Source: Nitrosomonas marina
GTDB lineage: Bacteria > Pseudomonadota > Gammaproteobacteria > Burkholderiales > Nitrosomonadaceae
DNA: 64,000 bases
Direction: 5' to 3'
Assembly: GCF_900110145.1 (NCBI RefSeq)
Contig: NZ_FOCP01000002.1
Span: 1 to 64,000, forward strand
Both the position numbers and the translations under genes were made by a program. Positions 1-9,656 of the stretch are shown one piece after another. The first letter of the stretch is position 1, and every line of letters begins with the position of its first letter. The notes under the pieces are model-generated. The model was given only the letters and a program-made list of their open reading frames with translations. It made no database searches and was not told where the DNA came from.

Positions 1-2616
1 CGCGTCGGCACTGTCGATCTTGGCAGCGGCATTAACCCCAACAGCCTGGTCGTATGCGTCCTGGGCGCCGGCGGCAGCTGTAACAATCTCGCCGGCACCG
101 CTGAAAAACACGGTGTTACCGTCGTCAATCTCGGTGCTGCGCTGAGCGATCCGGATACGGAAATCTACGCACGGGTTCAGGACATGGCCGGTAATACCAC
201 TGAAGTCTACCGCACGGTTGACTGGTTTTTAAACAATACCTCCGGCAGCCCAGGTACCGGAGACAGTAAAGCACCCAGCATTACGATTACCAGCCCGGGC
301 AGTGACAGCGTCGTATCCGGCGTTATTCCTGTCGAAGTCAGCTATTCTGACAATGTGGGTGTCGTATCCGTCGATCTGTATGTAAACGGGCAACACTACG
401 GTCAAAGTACTCAGGAACCTTTTACCTTTTCACTGGATACAACCGCCATGGATGACGGTCATAACACGCTCAATGCGGTAGCACTGGATGCAGCAGGCAA
501 TCAGGGATCGTCAGGTATCACGGTATCTGTTGATAACGGTACGGCCACAGACAAACCAGCTGTTGACACACCAATAATCAGTATATCCTCACCTGTTGGT
601 GGAAAAGTATCCGGAACTATACCGATTGAATTCAATTACTCGAATGAAGCTGGAATTGTCTCGGTTGATTTATATATCAACGACCAGCTGTTTGGTAAAA
701 ACACCCAGGCTCCGTTTAACTTTACAATCGATACAACAACCGTCGCCGACGGCAGTTATACCCTGACCGCGCACGCATTTGATGAAGCCGGCAACAAGGG
801 CGTATCCGCGAATGTTTCCGTAACCGTGCAGAATGCTGCTAACAATTCAACTGACAAGGAGGCTCCAATCGTTACGGTTGCGTCGCCGTCTCCGGGTGCA
901 GAAGTGTCGGGCACTACCCGTGTTGATTTCGAAACGTTCGATCATGTCGGTATCGTCCGCGTCGATCTGTACGCCAATGATGTTCACGTCGGCTCCAGCA
1001 CAAATGCGCCTTTCAGCATAGACTGGGATACCACGCAATCAGTGAACGGATATGGTTACCTGCAGGCAAAGGCATTTGATGCCGCCGGTAATAAAGGTGT
1101 TTCTTTCTACAGAAATGTTACAGTCAATAATTCTGAGACTGCAACACCGGCTGATACGCAAGCGCCGACTATCAATATCGCTTCACCAGCCAGTGGCACG
1201 GTATCGGGAACCATACCTGTCAATTTCAACTTCACTGACAATGTAAGTGTCGTATCGGTAGATTTATATGTCAACGGCCAGCTGTTGGGTAAAAGCACCC
1301 AGGCTCCGTTTAACTTTACAATCGATACAACAACCGTCGCCGACGGCAGTTATACCCTGACCGCGCACGCATTCGATGAAGCCGGTAACAAGGGCGTATC
1401 CGCGAATGTTTCCGTAACTGTGCAGAATGCTGTTGCAGAATCAACTGACAAGGAGGCTCCGATCGTTACGGTTGCGTCGCCGTCTCCGGGTGCTGAAGTG
1501 TCGGGCACTACCCGTGTTGATTTCGAAACGTTCGACCATGTCGGTATCGTCCGTGTCGATCTGTACGCCAATGATGTTCACGTCGGTTCCAGCACAAATG
1601 CTCCATTCAGCATAGACTGGGATACCACGCAATCAGTGAACGGATATGGTTACCTGCAGGCAAAGGCATTTGATGCCGCCGGTAATAAAGGTGTTTCTTT
1701 CTACAGAAATGTTACAGTCAATAATTCTGAGACTGCAACACCGGCTGATACGCAAGCGCCGACTATCAATATCGCTTCACCAGCCAGTGGCACGGTATCG
1801 GGAACCATACCTGTCAATTTCAACTTCACTGACAATGTAGGTGTCGTATCGGTAGATTTATATGTCAACGGCCAGCTGTTGGGTAAAAGCACCCAGGCTC
1901 CGTTTAACTTTACAATCGATACAACAACCGTCGCCGACGGCAGTTATACCCTGACCGCGCACGCATTCGATGAAGCCGATAACAAGGGCGTATCCGCAAA
2001 TGTTTCCGTAACTGTGCAGAATGCTGTTGCAGAATCAACTGACAAGGAGGCTCCGATCGTTACGGTGGCATCGCCATCATCGGGGGCAAAAGTGTCGGGC
2101 ACTACCCGCGTGGAATTCGAAACATTCGACCATGTCGGTATCGTCCGTGTCGATCTGTACGCCAATGATGTTCACGTCGGTTCCAGCACAAATGCTCCAT
2201 TCAGCATAGACTGGGATACCACGCAATCAGTGAACGGATATGGCTATCTGCAGGCTTACGCGTATGACGCTGCAGGCAACAAGGGTATCTCTTTCTACAG
2301 AAACATTACAGTTAACAATGTTTCTGCATCTGATACTACTGCACCGGTCATCAGCAGTTTTAACCTCAACGATGGTGTGACACTTAAATCTAATACGGTG
2401 GTCAATATATCAGCGAATGATGATCAGGGTGTTTCTCAAATCGCTTTATCCATTGATGGAAATACGGTTATGTTAAGCGATAATGAGTCACTGAATTATC
2501 TGCTCAATGTATCCACTGCAAGAAAAAAGAAAACTCAATTGCATACGATTGCTGTCGCTGCCAGTGATCGCGCAGGCAACACCACAACAAAGTCAGTGAA
2601 AGTCTATTATAAATAA
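1..2616 (+). CDS. Large bacterial Ig-like repeat protein, 5' end outside window
   Basis: The reading frame is open from base 1, so the gene begins before the window; the first ATG (184) is internal. About 871 residues are visible. They form eight Ig-like domains of roughly 95 residues, of the type with a TSP.G..VSG opening, a 'D.VGV.SVDLYVNG' strand and a closing 'A.DAAGNKG.S..V.V' strand. Domains 2-7 alternate between two subtypes (A and B) and form a 594-bp supra-repeat. The C terminus ends in SVKVYYK without a sortase motif, PEP-CTERM or barrel, so no anchor is visible. Such modules are usually stalks or adhesive and binding modules of secreted or surface proteins. The N-terminal head (protease, adhesin or other) lies outside the window, so I cannot name a function. 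A hairpin terminator follows the stop. Confidence 0.85.
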   Translation, partial: RVGTVDLGSGINPNSLVVCVLGAGGSCNNLAGTAEKHGVTVVNLGAALSDPDTEIYARVQDMAGNTTEVYRTVDWFLNNTSGSPGTGDSKAPSITITSPGSDSVVSGVIPVEVSYSDNVGVVSVDLYVNGQHYGQSTQEPFTFSLDTTAMDDGHNTLNAVALDAAGNQGSSGITVSVDNGTATDKPAVDTPIISISSPVGGKVSGTIPIEFNYSNEAGIVSVDLYINDQLFGKNTQAPFNFTIDTTTVADGSYTLTAHAFDEAGNKGVSANVSVTVQNAANNSTDKEAPIVTVASPSPGAEVSGTTRVDFETFDHVGIVRVDLYANDVHVGSSTNAPFSIDWDTTQSVNGYGYLQAKAFDAAGNKGVSFYRNVTVNNSETATPADTQAPTINIASPASGTVSGTIPVNFNFTDNVSVVSVDLYVNGQLLGKSTQAPFNFTIDTTTVADGSYTLTAHAFDEAGNKGVSANVSVTVQNAVAESTDKEAPIVTVASPSPGAEVSGTTRVDFETFDHVGIVRVDLYANDVHVGSSTNAPFSIDWDTTQSVNGYGYLQAKAFDAAGNKGVSFYRNVTVNNSETATPADTQAPTINIASPASGTVSGTIPVNFNFTDNVGVVSVDLYVNGQLLGKSTQAPFNFTIDTTTVADGSYTLTAHAFDEADNKGVSANVSVTVQNAVAESTDKEAPIVTVASPSSGAKVSGTTRVEFETFDHVGIVRVDLYANDVHVGSSTNAPFSIDWDTTQSVNGYGYLQAYAYDAAGNKGISFYRNITVNNVSASDTTAPVISSFNLNDGVTLKSNTVVNISANDDQGVSQIALSIDGNTVMLSDNESLNYLLNVSTARKKKTQLHTIAVAASDRAGNTTTKSVKVYYK
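557..2338 (+). repeat. 594-bp tandem supra-repeat (three copies) encoding Ig pairs
   Basis: Copies at about 557-1150, 1151-1744 and 1745-2338. The exact period of 594 bp (198 codons, two Ig domains) is fixed by identical landmarks at 717, 1311 and 1905. Long stretches of copies 2 and 3 are identical at the nucleotide level, including silent positions. The 5' half of copy 1 and the 3' end of copy 3 are more diverged. In-frame, near-identical repeats point to recent duplication or gene conversion. Confidence 0.9.
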
Positions 2617-2648
2617 CTGACTCGTTTACATCGAAAAACCAAACTCGA

Positions 2649-2680
2649 CAGCCCCTCGGTATTTCCGAAGGGCTGTTTAT
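2649..2680 (+). terminator. Rho-independent terminator after the Ig-repeat gene
   Basis: An 11-bp stem with one mismatch (2649-2659 with 2665-2675) and a 5-nt loop TATTT is followed by a T-rich run. It starts 33 bp after the stop and ends right at the convergent antiporter gene. Confidence 0.8.
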
Positions 2681-3709
2681 TTAACTGTTGTTTTGATAAT
2701 ACAGAATATAAGCATTGGCAAAATAAAGCGCCAACAGGCTCAAGCTGACCCAGCCGATATTCATAAATAACTGCGATCTGGGTCGATAAACCAGTCCAAT
2801 AATGACCAAACCCGTCATTGCAGCAGCAGTAAAAGCTGATACCGCATGGTAGGGAGAAATATCGGCAAACAAAGAACCTCGTAAATAAATCAGGTCATTA
2901 AATGCCAGGATTGCAATATTAAACAGATTACTACCCAGAACATTTGCAAGCGCCATGTCCAGCGCATTTATGCGCAGGGCTGCAATTGTAACAGCCAGTT
3001 CTGGTAGTGATGTGGTAACAGCAACAAACAATGTACCGACAAACGTTTGACTCCACCCCATATCATCGGCAAGTTCAGTACTCACAAATGGCAGGTAAAA
3101 ACCAACGACAACTACAACCAACGCACTCAACAGATAGCCTATTGTTGCTCTAACAATGGTGATATGTGGATAACGGCTGGCAACCTGCTTGACAGCTTGT
3201 TCGAACTGGGAATGCTCGTGAATAAATATCCCACGCATTGCAACCAGATATAATACGACAATAACTGGGGTATACACGCTCATAAACGAGAAACTTATGA
3301 ATGATGAAATATTAAAACTGGAAACTAAAATCCCCAGCCCGGCAATGGCGATCAGTACGATACCGAATGCGGCAGACAGGGTGTGATTGATGCTGGCACG
3401 GTGATAAATTGACTGTCCCCGCATCAGATAATCCAGTATCACCAAAATGACCAGGTTAAACACACAACTGCCCATGATTCCTCCCACAGCAATATCGGGA
3501 ACTACGGCCAAAGTTAATGCGCTGATACTGGTCATAAGTTCAGGCAGGGACGTTACTGTGGATAAAAAGATAAGCCCAATCCAGTTACCTGACAATCCAG
3601 TCTTGTCGGAAATAACGTCCGCATACCGCGTCAGTTTTGTGCCAGCTATTCCAATTAGAACTGCACACAAAAGAAACTTAAACCAAATAAACAAATGTGC
3701 TGTTAACAT
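2681..3709 (-). CDS. CaCA-family sodium/calcium antiporter (diverged branch)
   Basis: A 342-residue, very hydrophobic protein with about ten membrane segments in two related halves. The two alpha repeats of the cation/Ca2+ exchanger family are visible: TSLPELMTS followed by a GSCVFN motif in the N half, and TSLPELAVT followed by NVLGSNLFN in the C half. The acidic Glu in each SLPE motif is the expected cation ligand. In this family one ion, usually Ca2+, is exchanged for Na+ or H+ across the inner membrane. The first repeat lacks the usual GT before SLPE and has Cys-Val in place of the usual Asn in GSN, so the substrate is uncertain. It is convergent with the Ig-repeat gene and read in the same direction as the glycosyltransferase upstream. 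Confidence 0.85.
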   Translation of the reverse strand: MLTAHLFIWFKFLLCAVLIGIAGTKLTRYADVISDKTGLSGNWIGLIFLSTVTSLPELMTSISALTLAVVPDIAVGGIMGSCVFNLVILVILDYLMRGQSIYHRASINHTLSAAFGIVLIAIAGLGILVSSFNISSFISFSFMSVYTPVIVVLYLVAMRGIFIHEHSQFEQAVKQVASRYPHITIVRATIGYLLSALVVVVVGFYLPFVSTELADDMGWSQTFVGTLFVAVTTSLPELAVTIAALRINALDMALANVLGSNLFNIAILAFNDLIYLRGSLFADISPYHAVSAFTAAAMTGLVIIGLVYRPRSQLFMNIGWVSLSLLALYFANAYILYYQNNS

Positions 3710-3819
3710 GAAGCGAGGTCAGTTGCTCTTGGAAGTGAAACCCGATAATCCGTTACCGCCTGCACAAAACGCGTTCAATTCAGCAACGTAATGGGTCAAG
3801 TGATGCGCTGATTCTGGAT

Positions 3820-4545
3820 TTAACGCCGCCCATCATACCAGACCGGCAGTTTCTTTTTGTTTTGCAGAGATTTGCGTGGATGAAAAAGTACCTGGAGAAA
3901 TTGATTGACCATTTCGCGGGCAGTATACAATTTTAACTTGCGGGCTGAAGTGATTAAAGGAGAGCGTTTCAGTATAGTGAACTTCAATCCGTGCTTGCGC
4001 CCCCATTTTTTTAACAAACGACTCAGATCTATTTCATCTGCCGCATACAAATCCAGATTAAATCCACCGACATCCCGAAACGCATCCGCACGGCAAACAA
4101 TCAATGCACCCGACGCCCAGGCAAAAGTAACCGAGATTACAGTCCAGATTTTTAATATTAATGTACCCAGCCATGGAGAGCCGGGCATATGCATAACGCT
4201 GCCGCAGCCAACAAATTTTCCAGAATCCATCAATTTCAGAATATCTGCAATCATGTCCGGGTTCAATAAACTGTCTGCGTCGACAAATAAAAACCAGTCA
4301 CCCTTTGCAACGGCAGCACCGGCGTTACGCGCTCGTCCGATTTGATTGATCGGTTCAAAAACGACTCTGGCACCAGCCTTCCCGGCAAGTTCAGCAGTAT
4401 TGTCGGTCGAGTTGTTATCCACTACGATCACTTCAAATCCAAACCCGGCTCTCTGATTGGCAGTCAATGATTTTGAAACCGAGTCAAGGCAGTGGAGAAT
4501 CAAACGTGATTCATTAAATGCTGGAATAATAATTGAAAGACGCAT
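3820..4545 (-). CDS. Family 2 glycosyltransferase
   Basis: A 241-residue protein with a GT-A fold of family GT2. It opens with the strand SIIIPAFNE (4-12). VVDNNSTDNT (41-50) binds the nucleotide and the DAD motif at 89-91 binds the metal and sugar nucleotide. AADEIDLS (168-175) is the likely catalytic acidic region. Hydrophobic stretches around 127-150 could dip into the membrane, as in glycosyltransferases that act on lipid-linked acceptors. It sits alone between the antiporter (110 bp away) and the divergent dusB operon, so context does not give the acceptor. Donor and acceptor are unknown. Confidence 0.85.
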   Translation of the reverse strand: MRLSIIIPAFNESRLILHCLDSVSKSLTANQRAGFGFEVIVVDNNSTDNTAELAGKAGARVVFEPINQIGRARNAGAAVAKGDWFLFVDADSLLNPDMIADILKLMDSGKFVGCGSVMHMPGSPWLGTLILKIWTVISVTFAWASGALIVCRADAFRDVGGFNLDLYAADEIDLSRLLKKWGRKHGLKFTILKRSPLITSARKLKLYTAREMVNQFLQVLFHPRKSLQNKKKLPVWYDGRR

Positions 4546-4876
4546 AAATATACGAGTGAAGCCACCTGCTGTAATACCAGATACTGACGGTATCGTTTGG
4601 TCAAGATTCAGTCTTCAGAATCAAAATATATATACGATACATAGAAGAATTCAACCTTAACCGGCCGATAACTGGAATGGGAATATTTTAGCTTAAATCA
4701 ATTGAAGATTTTGTTTTTTTTATACGCTTTATTGCTTACAGAAAAACTATCTTTATATAATAGCGGATGGATGTGTGGTCAAGCTCGCGATACAACACCT
4801 CAGATAATCTCCATTCACGCAGCTGCTATCCTGTCCACTTTTGTTCATTACTCAGTAAAACCAATATCTTCACAGC
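4546..4876. other. Divergent intergenic region, glycosyltransferase / dusB
   Basis: 331 bp between divergent genes. It carries a good sigma-70-like promoter towards dusB (4732-4761) and no supportable gene. Short frames at 4702-4896 and 4767-5003 overlap this promoter or the dusB start and show no protein-like features. Confidence 0.6.
4732..4761 (+). promoter_or_regulatory. Candidate sigma-70 promoter of the dusB-fis-purHD operon
   Basis: TTGCTT at 4732-4737, an 18-bp spacer and a perfect TATAAT at 4756-4761, followed by the GC-containing stretch AGCGGATGG. It lies 115 bp before the dusB ATG. The assignment rests on hexamer match only. Confidence 0.55.
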
Positions 4877-5893
4877 ATGCAAATCGGCGTTTATAAACTC
4901 AAAAACAATCTTGTTGTTGCACCCATGGCCGGCGTCACGGACCGTCCTTTCCGTCAATTATGCAAAAAAATGGGGGCCGGGATGGCTGTTTCTGAAATGG
5001 TAACGAGTAATTCGTTATTATGGGGATCCGAAAAAACAAAACGCCGTGCAAATCACGATGGCGAAGTTTCACCAATTTCGGTACAGATCGCCGGAGCGGA
5101 CCCAGAAATGCTGGCTGCCGCAGCACAATATAACGCTGATCAAGGAGCACAGATTATTGACATTAATATGGGGTGTCCAGCAAAAAAAATCTGTAATGTC
5201 ATGGCCGGATCGGCGCTGATGAAAAACGAGAAACTCGTCGATAGAATTCTGCATTCGGTTGTAGATGCTGTAAATATTCCAGTCACCCTTAAAATCAGGA
5301 CAGGCTGGGATCTACAAAATAAAAATGCACTGACCGTTGCCAGAATAGCGGAAAATAACGGTATTCAGGCGCTGGCCATTCATGGGCGTACACGTGCCTG
5401 CGCGTATCGGGGGAACGCGGAATACGATACTATTGCAGCCGTAAAATCCCTTGTAAAGATTCCGGTCATAGCTAATGGAGATATTTCTACGCCCGAGAAA
5501 GCACGCCATGTGCTTGAATACACCAAGGCAGATGCGATAATGATTGGCCGTGCTGCACAAGGCAGACCCTGGATATTTAGGGAGATAGATTATTATTTGA
5601 ATAACGGTGAATATCTGCCGCCGCCCAAAGTAAGTGAAATTCATGCTGTACTTATGCAGCATTTAAATGATTTATATCAGTTTTATGGTGAATATGCGGG
5701 TGTGCGCATCGCTCGCAAGCACATCGCATGGTATACAAAGGGTTTGGCAGGCTCAGCGGGATTTCGACAAAAGATGAATCAATTGAAAACTTGCGAGGAA
5801 CAGCTATCTGAGACAAACAGCTTCTTTACACAGTTATCTGATCACAATCAATATTTGCAATATATAAAAGAAGAAGGGGCGGTCGCTGTATGA
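4877..5893 (+). CDS. dusB: tRNA-dihydrouridine synthase B
   Basis: A 338-residue FMN enzyme that reduces uridines in the D-loop of tRNA using NADPH. Visible signatures are the N-terminal VVAPMAGVTDRPFR (13-26), INMGCPAKK with the catalytic Cys100, the HGRTR stretch near 170 that binds flavin phosphate and RNA, and GIANGD- and MIGRAAQGRPW-like loops of the TIM barrel. Length fits the DusB group. The stop overlaps the fis start by 4 bp (ATGA), the same dusB-fis pairing as in Escherichia coli, so the two are translationally coupled. No strong ribosome binding site precedes the ATG. Confidence 0.95.
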   Translation: MQIGVYKLKNNLVVAPMAGVTDRPFRQLCKKMGAGMAVSEMVTSNSLLWGSEKTKRRANHDGEVSPISVQIAGADPEMLAAAAQYNADQGAQIIDINMGCPAKKICNVMAGSALMKNEKLVDRILHSVVDAVNIPVTLKIRTGWDLQNKNALTVARIAENNGIQALAIHGRTRACAYRGNAEYDTIAAVKSLVKIPVIANGDISTPEKARHVLEYTKADAIMIGRAAQGRPWIFREIDYYLNNGEYLPPPKVSEIHAVLMQHLNDLYQFYGEYAGVRIARKHIAWYTKGLAGSAGFRQKMNQLKTCEEQLSETNSFFTQLSDHNQYLQYIKEEGAVAV

Positions 5894-6141
5894 ATACCAT
5901 TAATGAAAATGAAATTTCTTGCTGTATACGTAAATCAATTGGAAAATATCTCAGCGATCTGGATGGCGAAAAACCCTGCCCTATCCATAATATGGTCATC
6001 TTAAGCGTGGAAAAACCACTCATTGAAGTCATTCTGCAATACACTCACGGAAATCAAACACAGGCCGCAGAGCTTCTTGGAATCAACAGGAATACATTGC
6101 GTCAGAAAATTAAGCGGTATCAAATCAAACAAGGTATATAA
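5890..6141 (+). CDS. fis: DNA-binding protein Fis
   Basis: An 83-residue nucleoid-associated protein. The C-terminal helix-turn-helix is clear ([20 protein letters not shown], about 57-76), and the N-terminal part fits the dimerisation helices, though it is shorter than the 98 residues of E. coli Fis. Fis bends DNA and in other bacteria controls rRNA promoters and recombination. It overlaps dusB by 4 bp and purH by 1 bp (TAATG). Coupling a growth-phase regulator with purine synthesis genes is conserved in betaproteobacteria as far as I recall. Confidence 0.93.
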   Translation: MNTINENEISCCIRKSIGKYLSDLDGEKPCPIHNMVILSVEKPLIEVILQYTHGNQTQAAELLGINRNTLRQKIKRYQIKQGI

Positions 6142-7700
6142 TGTCTATCAAACAGGCACTGATCAGTGTTTCAGATAAAACAGGGGTAACCGAACTCGCT
6201 CGCACACTCCATCAATCAGGAATCACCATAATTTCAACAGGCGGCACTGCCACGCTATTGCAGGAAAACGGCATTCCGGTCACCGAGGTCAGTGAATACA
6301 CCGAATTTCCCGAAATGCTCGACGGACGCGTCAAAACCCTGCACCCAAAAATTCATGCCGGCATACTGTCACGAAAAGATTCACCTGACCATGCATCTTC
6401 CATGGAACAAACCGGCTTTGCAGATATCGAGCTGGTTATCGTCAATCTCTACCCGTTTACACAGACAATAGCCAAGCCAGACTGTACGCTGGACCATGCG
6501 ATCGAAAACATCGATATAGGCGGACCTGCCATGGTTCGAGCGGCCGCAAAAAACTATAAGAAGGTTACTGTCATAACGGATCCAGAAGATTATCCGGCAC
6601 TGCTCAATGAATTAGCGGCAAATAATGGCACCACAAGTGCTATCAGCCGGTTCAAATTCGCCCAAAAAGCGTTCTCTCACACTGCTGCCTATGACAGCGC
6701 TATCAGCAATTATTTGACAGCAATTGATGAAGATGGGCACCACAACGATTTTCCTGGCGCATTGAACCTGAACTTCAACATGGTGGAATTCATGCGCTAT
6801 GGCGAAAATCCACACCAGAAAGCGGCTTTCTATCGCGATTTACACCCCGTACCTGGCGGTCTGGCCAGCTATCATCAAATACAGGGTAAAGCGTTATCCT
6901 ACAATAATATAGCTGATACTGACGCAGCATGGGAATGCGTTAAATCTTTCGAAGACCCCGCCTGCGTCATCATCAAACATGCCAACCCCTGCGGGGTCGC
7001 AGTTGCAAACGATATACTGACAGCCTATCAACGCGCTTTTTCGACTGACCCAACTTCTGCATTTGGCGGTATTATTGCCTTTAACCGGCCACTAGACCCC
7101 GAAACTACCGCCTCAATACTCAAGCAATTTGTCGAAGTAATCATAGCACCTGATGTGACCAGTGATGCGCGTACATTATTAGCGCAAAAGAGTAATATCC
7201 GTGTCCTAACACTTCCTCTGGACCACGCAAGCCATCAGTATGATCTGAAACGTATCGGCGGAGGTTTGCTGGTGCAATCACCGGATAACTATCAATTACC
7301 ACGGGAAGCACTCAAAGTCGTAACCCGTAAAATGCCAACCGAGCAACAAATGAACGATTTACTGTTTGCCTGGCGGGTTGCCAAATACGTCAAATCCAAC
7401 GCCATTGTCTACTGTTCGAATAATCAGACGCTCGGTATTGGCGCTGGTCAAATGAGTCGCATCGACAGCGCAAAAATTGCATCCATAAAAGCCCGCCAAG
7501 CGGGACTGGATTTATCCGGTTCAGTGGCTGCTTCAGATGCATTTTTCCCCTTCCGGGACGGTCTTGATATTGTTGTGGAAGCAGGAGCGCACGCTGTCAT
7601 CCAGCCTGGAGGAAGCATACGCGATGAAGAGGTCATTGCTGCAGCAAATGAGCAAAATATCGCAATGGTCTTCACGAGTGTTCGGCATTTCAGACATTAA
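6141..7700 (+). CDS. purH: Bifunctional AICAR formyltransferase / IMP cyclohydrolase
   Basis: A 519-residue cytosolic enzyme for the last two steps of IMP synthesis. The N-terminal MGS-like cyclohydrolase domain shows the STGGTA loop (near 31) and [16 protein letters not shown]. The C-terminal transformylase domain has [10 protein letters not shown] (near residue 280) with its catalytic Lys-His pair, and FPFRDGLD near the end. Length is typical. The start overlaps the fis stop by one base; purD follows after 18 bp. No frame damage is seen. Confidence 0.97.
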   Translation: MSIKQALISVSDKTGVTELARTLHQSGITIISTGGTATLLQENGIPVTEVSEYTEFPEMLDGRVKTLHPKIHAGILSRKDSPDHASSMEQTGFADIELVIVNLYPFTQTIAKPDCTLDHAIENIDIGGPAMVRAAAKNYKKVTVITDPEDYPALLNELAANNGTTSAISRFKFAQKAFSHTAAYDSAISNYLTAIDEDGHHNDFPGALNLNFNMVEFMRYGENPHQKAAFYRDLHPVPGGLASYHQIQGKALSYNNIADTDAAWECVKSFEDPACVIIKHANPCGVAVANDILTAYQRAFSTDPTSAFGGIIAFNRPLDPETTASILKQFVEVIIAPDVTSDARTLLAQKSNIRVLTLPLDHASHQYDLKRIGGGLLVQSPDNYQLPREALKVVTRKMPTEQQMNDLLFAWRVAKYVKSNAIVYCSNNQTLGIGAGQMSRIDSAKIASIKARQAGLDLSGSVAASDAFFPFRDGLDIVVEAGAHAVIQPGGSIRDEEVIAAANEQNIAMVFTSVRHFRH

Positions 7701-7718
7701 ACAGCCTAACTGATAGAT

Positions 7719-9029
7719 ATGAAATTACTGGTAATCGGCAGCGGTGGCAGAGAACATGCACTAGCCTGGAAACTTGTTCAGTCACCACGCGTCGAGAAGG
7801 TATTCGTTGCCCCCGGAAACGCCGGAACTGCAAACGAACACGGACTCGAAAATATTTCAATCTCTGGAATTCCAGCGTTGATCGACTTTGCCCAAAGTCA
7901 GAAAATAGCTTTTACCGTTGTAGGTCCTGAATTACCACTGGCAGAGGGCCTAGTCGACGCATTTCTTGATGCAGGATTGAAAATCTTTGGTCCGACCCGT
8001 AAAGCGGCGCAACTGGAAATTTCTAAAAGTTTTGCCAAAGACTTTATGTATCGTCATAACATCCCTACTGCTGCCTATGCAACGTTTACCGACGCACAAG
8101 CTGCACATCAATATATTGAGCAACAAGGCGCACCGATTGTTATAAAAGCCGCCGGCCTGGCCGCAGGTAAAGGTGTTATCGTGGCACTAACATTGGAGAA
8201 AGCACATGATGCAATTGATCAGATTCTTATATCAAAACATTTTGGTGAGGCGGGTGTAGAAATCATTATCGAGGAATTTCTCCAGGGCACTGAAGTCAGT
8301 TTCATCGTCATGTGTGATGGACAGCATGTTTTGCCTTTAGCCACCAGTCAGGATCACAAACGTCTACATGACGGAGACACAGGTCCCAATACCGGAGGCA
8401 TGGGAGCTTATTCACCGACTCCGTTCATTTCACCCGGTTTACATTCACAAATTCTGCGTGAAGTCATATATCCTGCAGTTCATGGTATGGCAGAAGAAGG
8501 CACTCCATACACCGGATTCCTATACGCCGGCTTGATGATTACTGAAGACAACCACGTAAGCGTTCTGGAATTCAATTGTCGTATGGGCGATCCGGAAACA
8601 CAACCAATACTGATGCGTCTTAAAAGTGATCTGTCCACGTTAATCGAACAAGCACTCGATTGTACGCTAGATAAAGCTGAGACAGACTGGGACAGACGCA
8701 TCGCTTTGGGGATCGTTATGGCTGCCGGGGGCTATCCTGAAAATCCTCGGAAAGGCGACGTCATAAACGGACTATCTGACCTGATGACCAGGCAGCATAC
8801 CGTGGACGACTTCCATATCTTTCATTCCGGTACGGCGTTGATAAAGAATAATAGTCAGCAGGAGTTTGTAACCGCTGGTGGCCGTGTTTTGTGTGTAACA
8901 GCCCTTGGTGACAATCTGAAGCTTGCCCAGCAGCACGCTTATGATATTGCCAAACATATCCGCTTTGATAATTCTTGCATGCGCCACGATATTGGTTATC
9001 ATGGCATAGACTTCATCTACAAATCGTAG
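7719..9029 (+). CDS. purD: Phosphoribosylamine-glycine ligase (GAR synthetase)
   Basis: A 436-residue ATP-grasp enzyme that joins 5-phosphoribosylamine and glycine, the second step of purine synthesis. The start MKLLVIGSGGREHALAWKL is diagnostic. The central ATP-grasp region shows IKAAGLAAGKGV, GPNTGGMGAYSP (near 226) and the metal-binding EFNCRMGDPETQ. It is a few residues longer than the usual 425-430. It is the last gene of the dusB-fis-purH-purD run; no clear hairpin terminator with a T-run follows. Confidence 0.97.
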   Translation: MKLLVIGSGGREHALAWKLVQSPRVEKVFVAPGNAGTANEHGLENISISGIPALIDFAQSQKIAFTVVGPELPLAEGLVDAFLDAGLKIFGPTRKAAQLEISKSFAKDFMYRHNIPTAAYATFTDAQAAHQYIEQQGAPIVIKAAGLAAGKGVIVALTLEKAHDAIDQILISKHFGEAGVEIIIEEFLQGTEVSFIVMCDGQHVLPLATSQDHKRLHDGDTGPNTGGMGAYSPTPFISPGLHSQILREVIYPAVHGMAEEGTPYTGFLYAGLMITEDNHVSVLEFNCRMGDPETQPILMRLKSDLSTLIEQALDCTLDKAETDWDRRIALGIVMAAGGYPENPRKGDVINGLSDLMTRQHTVDDFHIFHSGTALIKNNSQQEFVTAGGRVLCVTALGDNLKLAQQHAYDIAKHIRFDNSCMRHDIGYHGIDFIYKS

Positions 9030-9158
9030 TGGGTCAATCAGGCGCCGGAAACTAAACGAATCAATACTGAAACTTATTTTGTGCAATTCTAATTGCGCAA
9101 TCAGCACTATCCATTGTGGTTTTACTTGAAGCTTGATCTGCTTCCGATTAATTTGTGT

Positions 9159-9596
9159 CTAAATCACCTCCATGAGATAGTGATGTTCTCCACAATTGAT
9201 TTGCTGAAACCCCATCTTTAGATACAAACGAAAGGCACCCTGATTGGCATGCAATACCCGTAGCCTCAGCGGCAGGCCCAGTTTACGCGCCCGAAAAATC
9301 AATCGCAAAATGATCTCGCTACCTATGCCTTGATTCTGATACTGAGGATCGATTTGAACTTCATCCAGCCACAGATAGTCTCCCTGCTGTTCAACTATAA
9401 ACATACCCACAGGTTTCTCCAGCTTCAGGATAATCTCGATTTTTTTTGTCTCCCAGGATTTTAAAAACAATCCGAATTCTTCATCATCATCCCAGTATCC
9501 AAACTCCTCAATGATCAGTTCCCGGTAAACGGTATGGTGCAAATCCAGCAACCAATCATAATCTATTTTTTCAGCGGGTCTAATCCGGATTGTCAT
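9159..9596 (-). CDS. GNAT-family N-acetyltransferase
   Basis: A 145-residue single-domain GNAT protein. Motif A is readable as VQIDPQYQNQGIGSEIILRLI (the Q/R-x-x-G-x-G/A loop that binds acetyl-CoA), followed by the LRVLHANQGAFRLYLKMGF strand-helix motif. I start it at the ATG at 9596, where the domain begins (MTIRIRPAE). A longer frame opens with a TTG at 9656 that has an AAGGTG-like ribosome binding site, so the longer form cannot be excluded. The acceptor substrate cannot be deduced. It is convergent with purD. Confidence 0.8.
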   Translation of the reverse strand: MTIRIRPAEKIDYDWLLDLHHTVYRELIIEEFGYWDDDEEFGLFLKSWETKKIEIILKLEKPVGMFIVEQQGDYLWLDEVQIDPQYQNQGIGSEIILRLIFRARKLGLPLRLRVLHANQGAFRLYLKMGFQQINCGEHHYLMEVI

Positions 9597-9656
9597 CAAT
9601 AAAATGGTTATATTTGCTAACTTCAATTGTAAATTTTCATTCAATCGAACAAACAA

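Noticed and set aside
557..2338. CRISPR array
   Set aside because: Repeats are 594 bp and coding without short repeat-spacer structure.
184..2616. ATG at 184 as the start of the Ig-repeat gene
   Set aside because: The frame is open back to base 1 with protein-like sequence, so the true start lies outside the window.
4702..5003. Short frames upstream of and overlapping the dusB start
   Set aside because: They cover the dusB promoter and start, lack ribosome binding sites and have no recognisable features.
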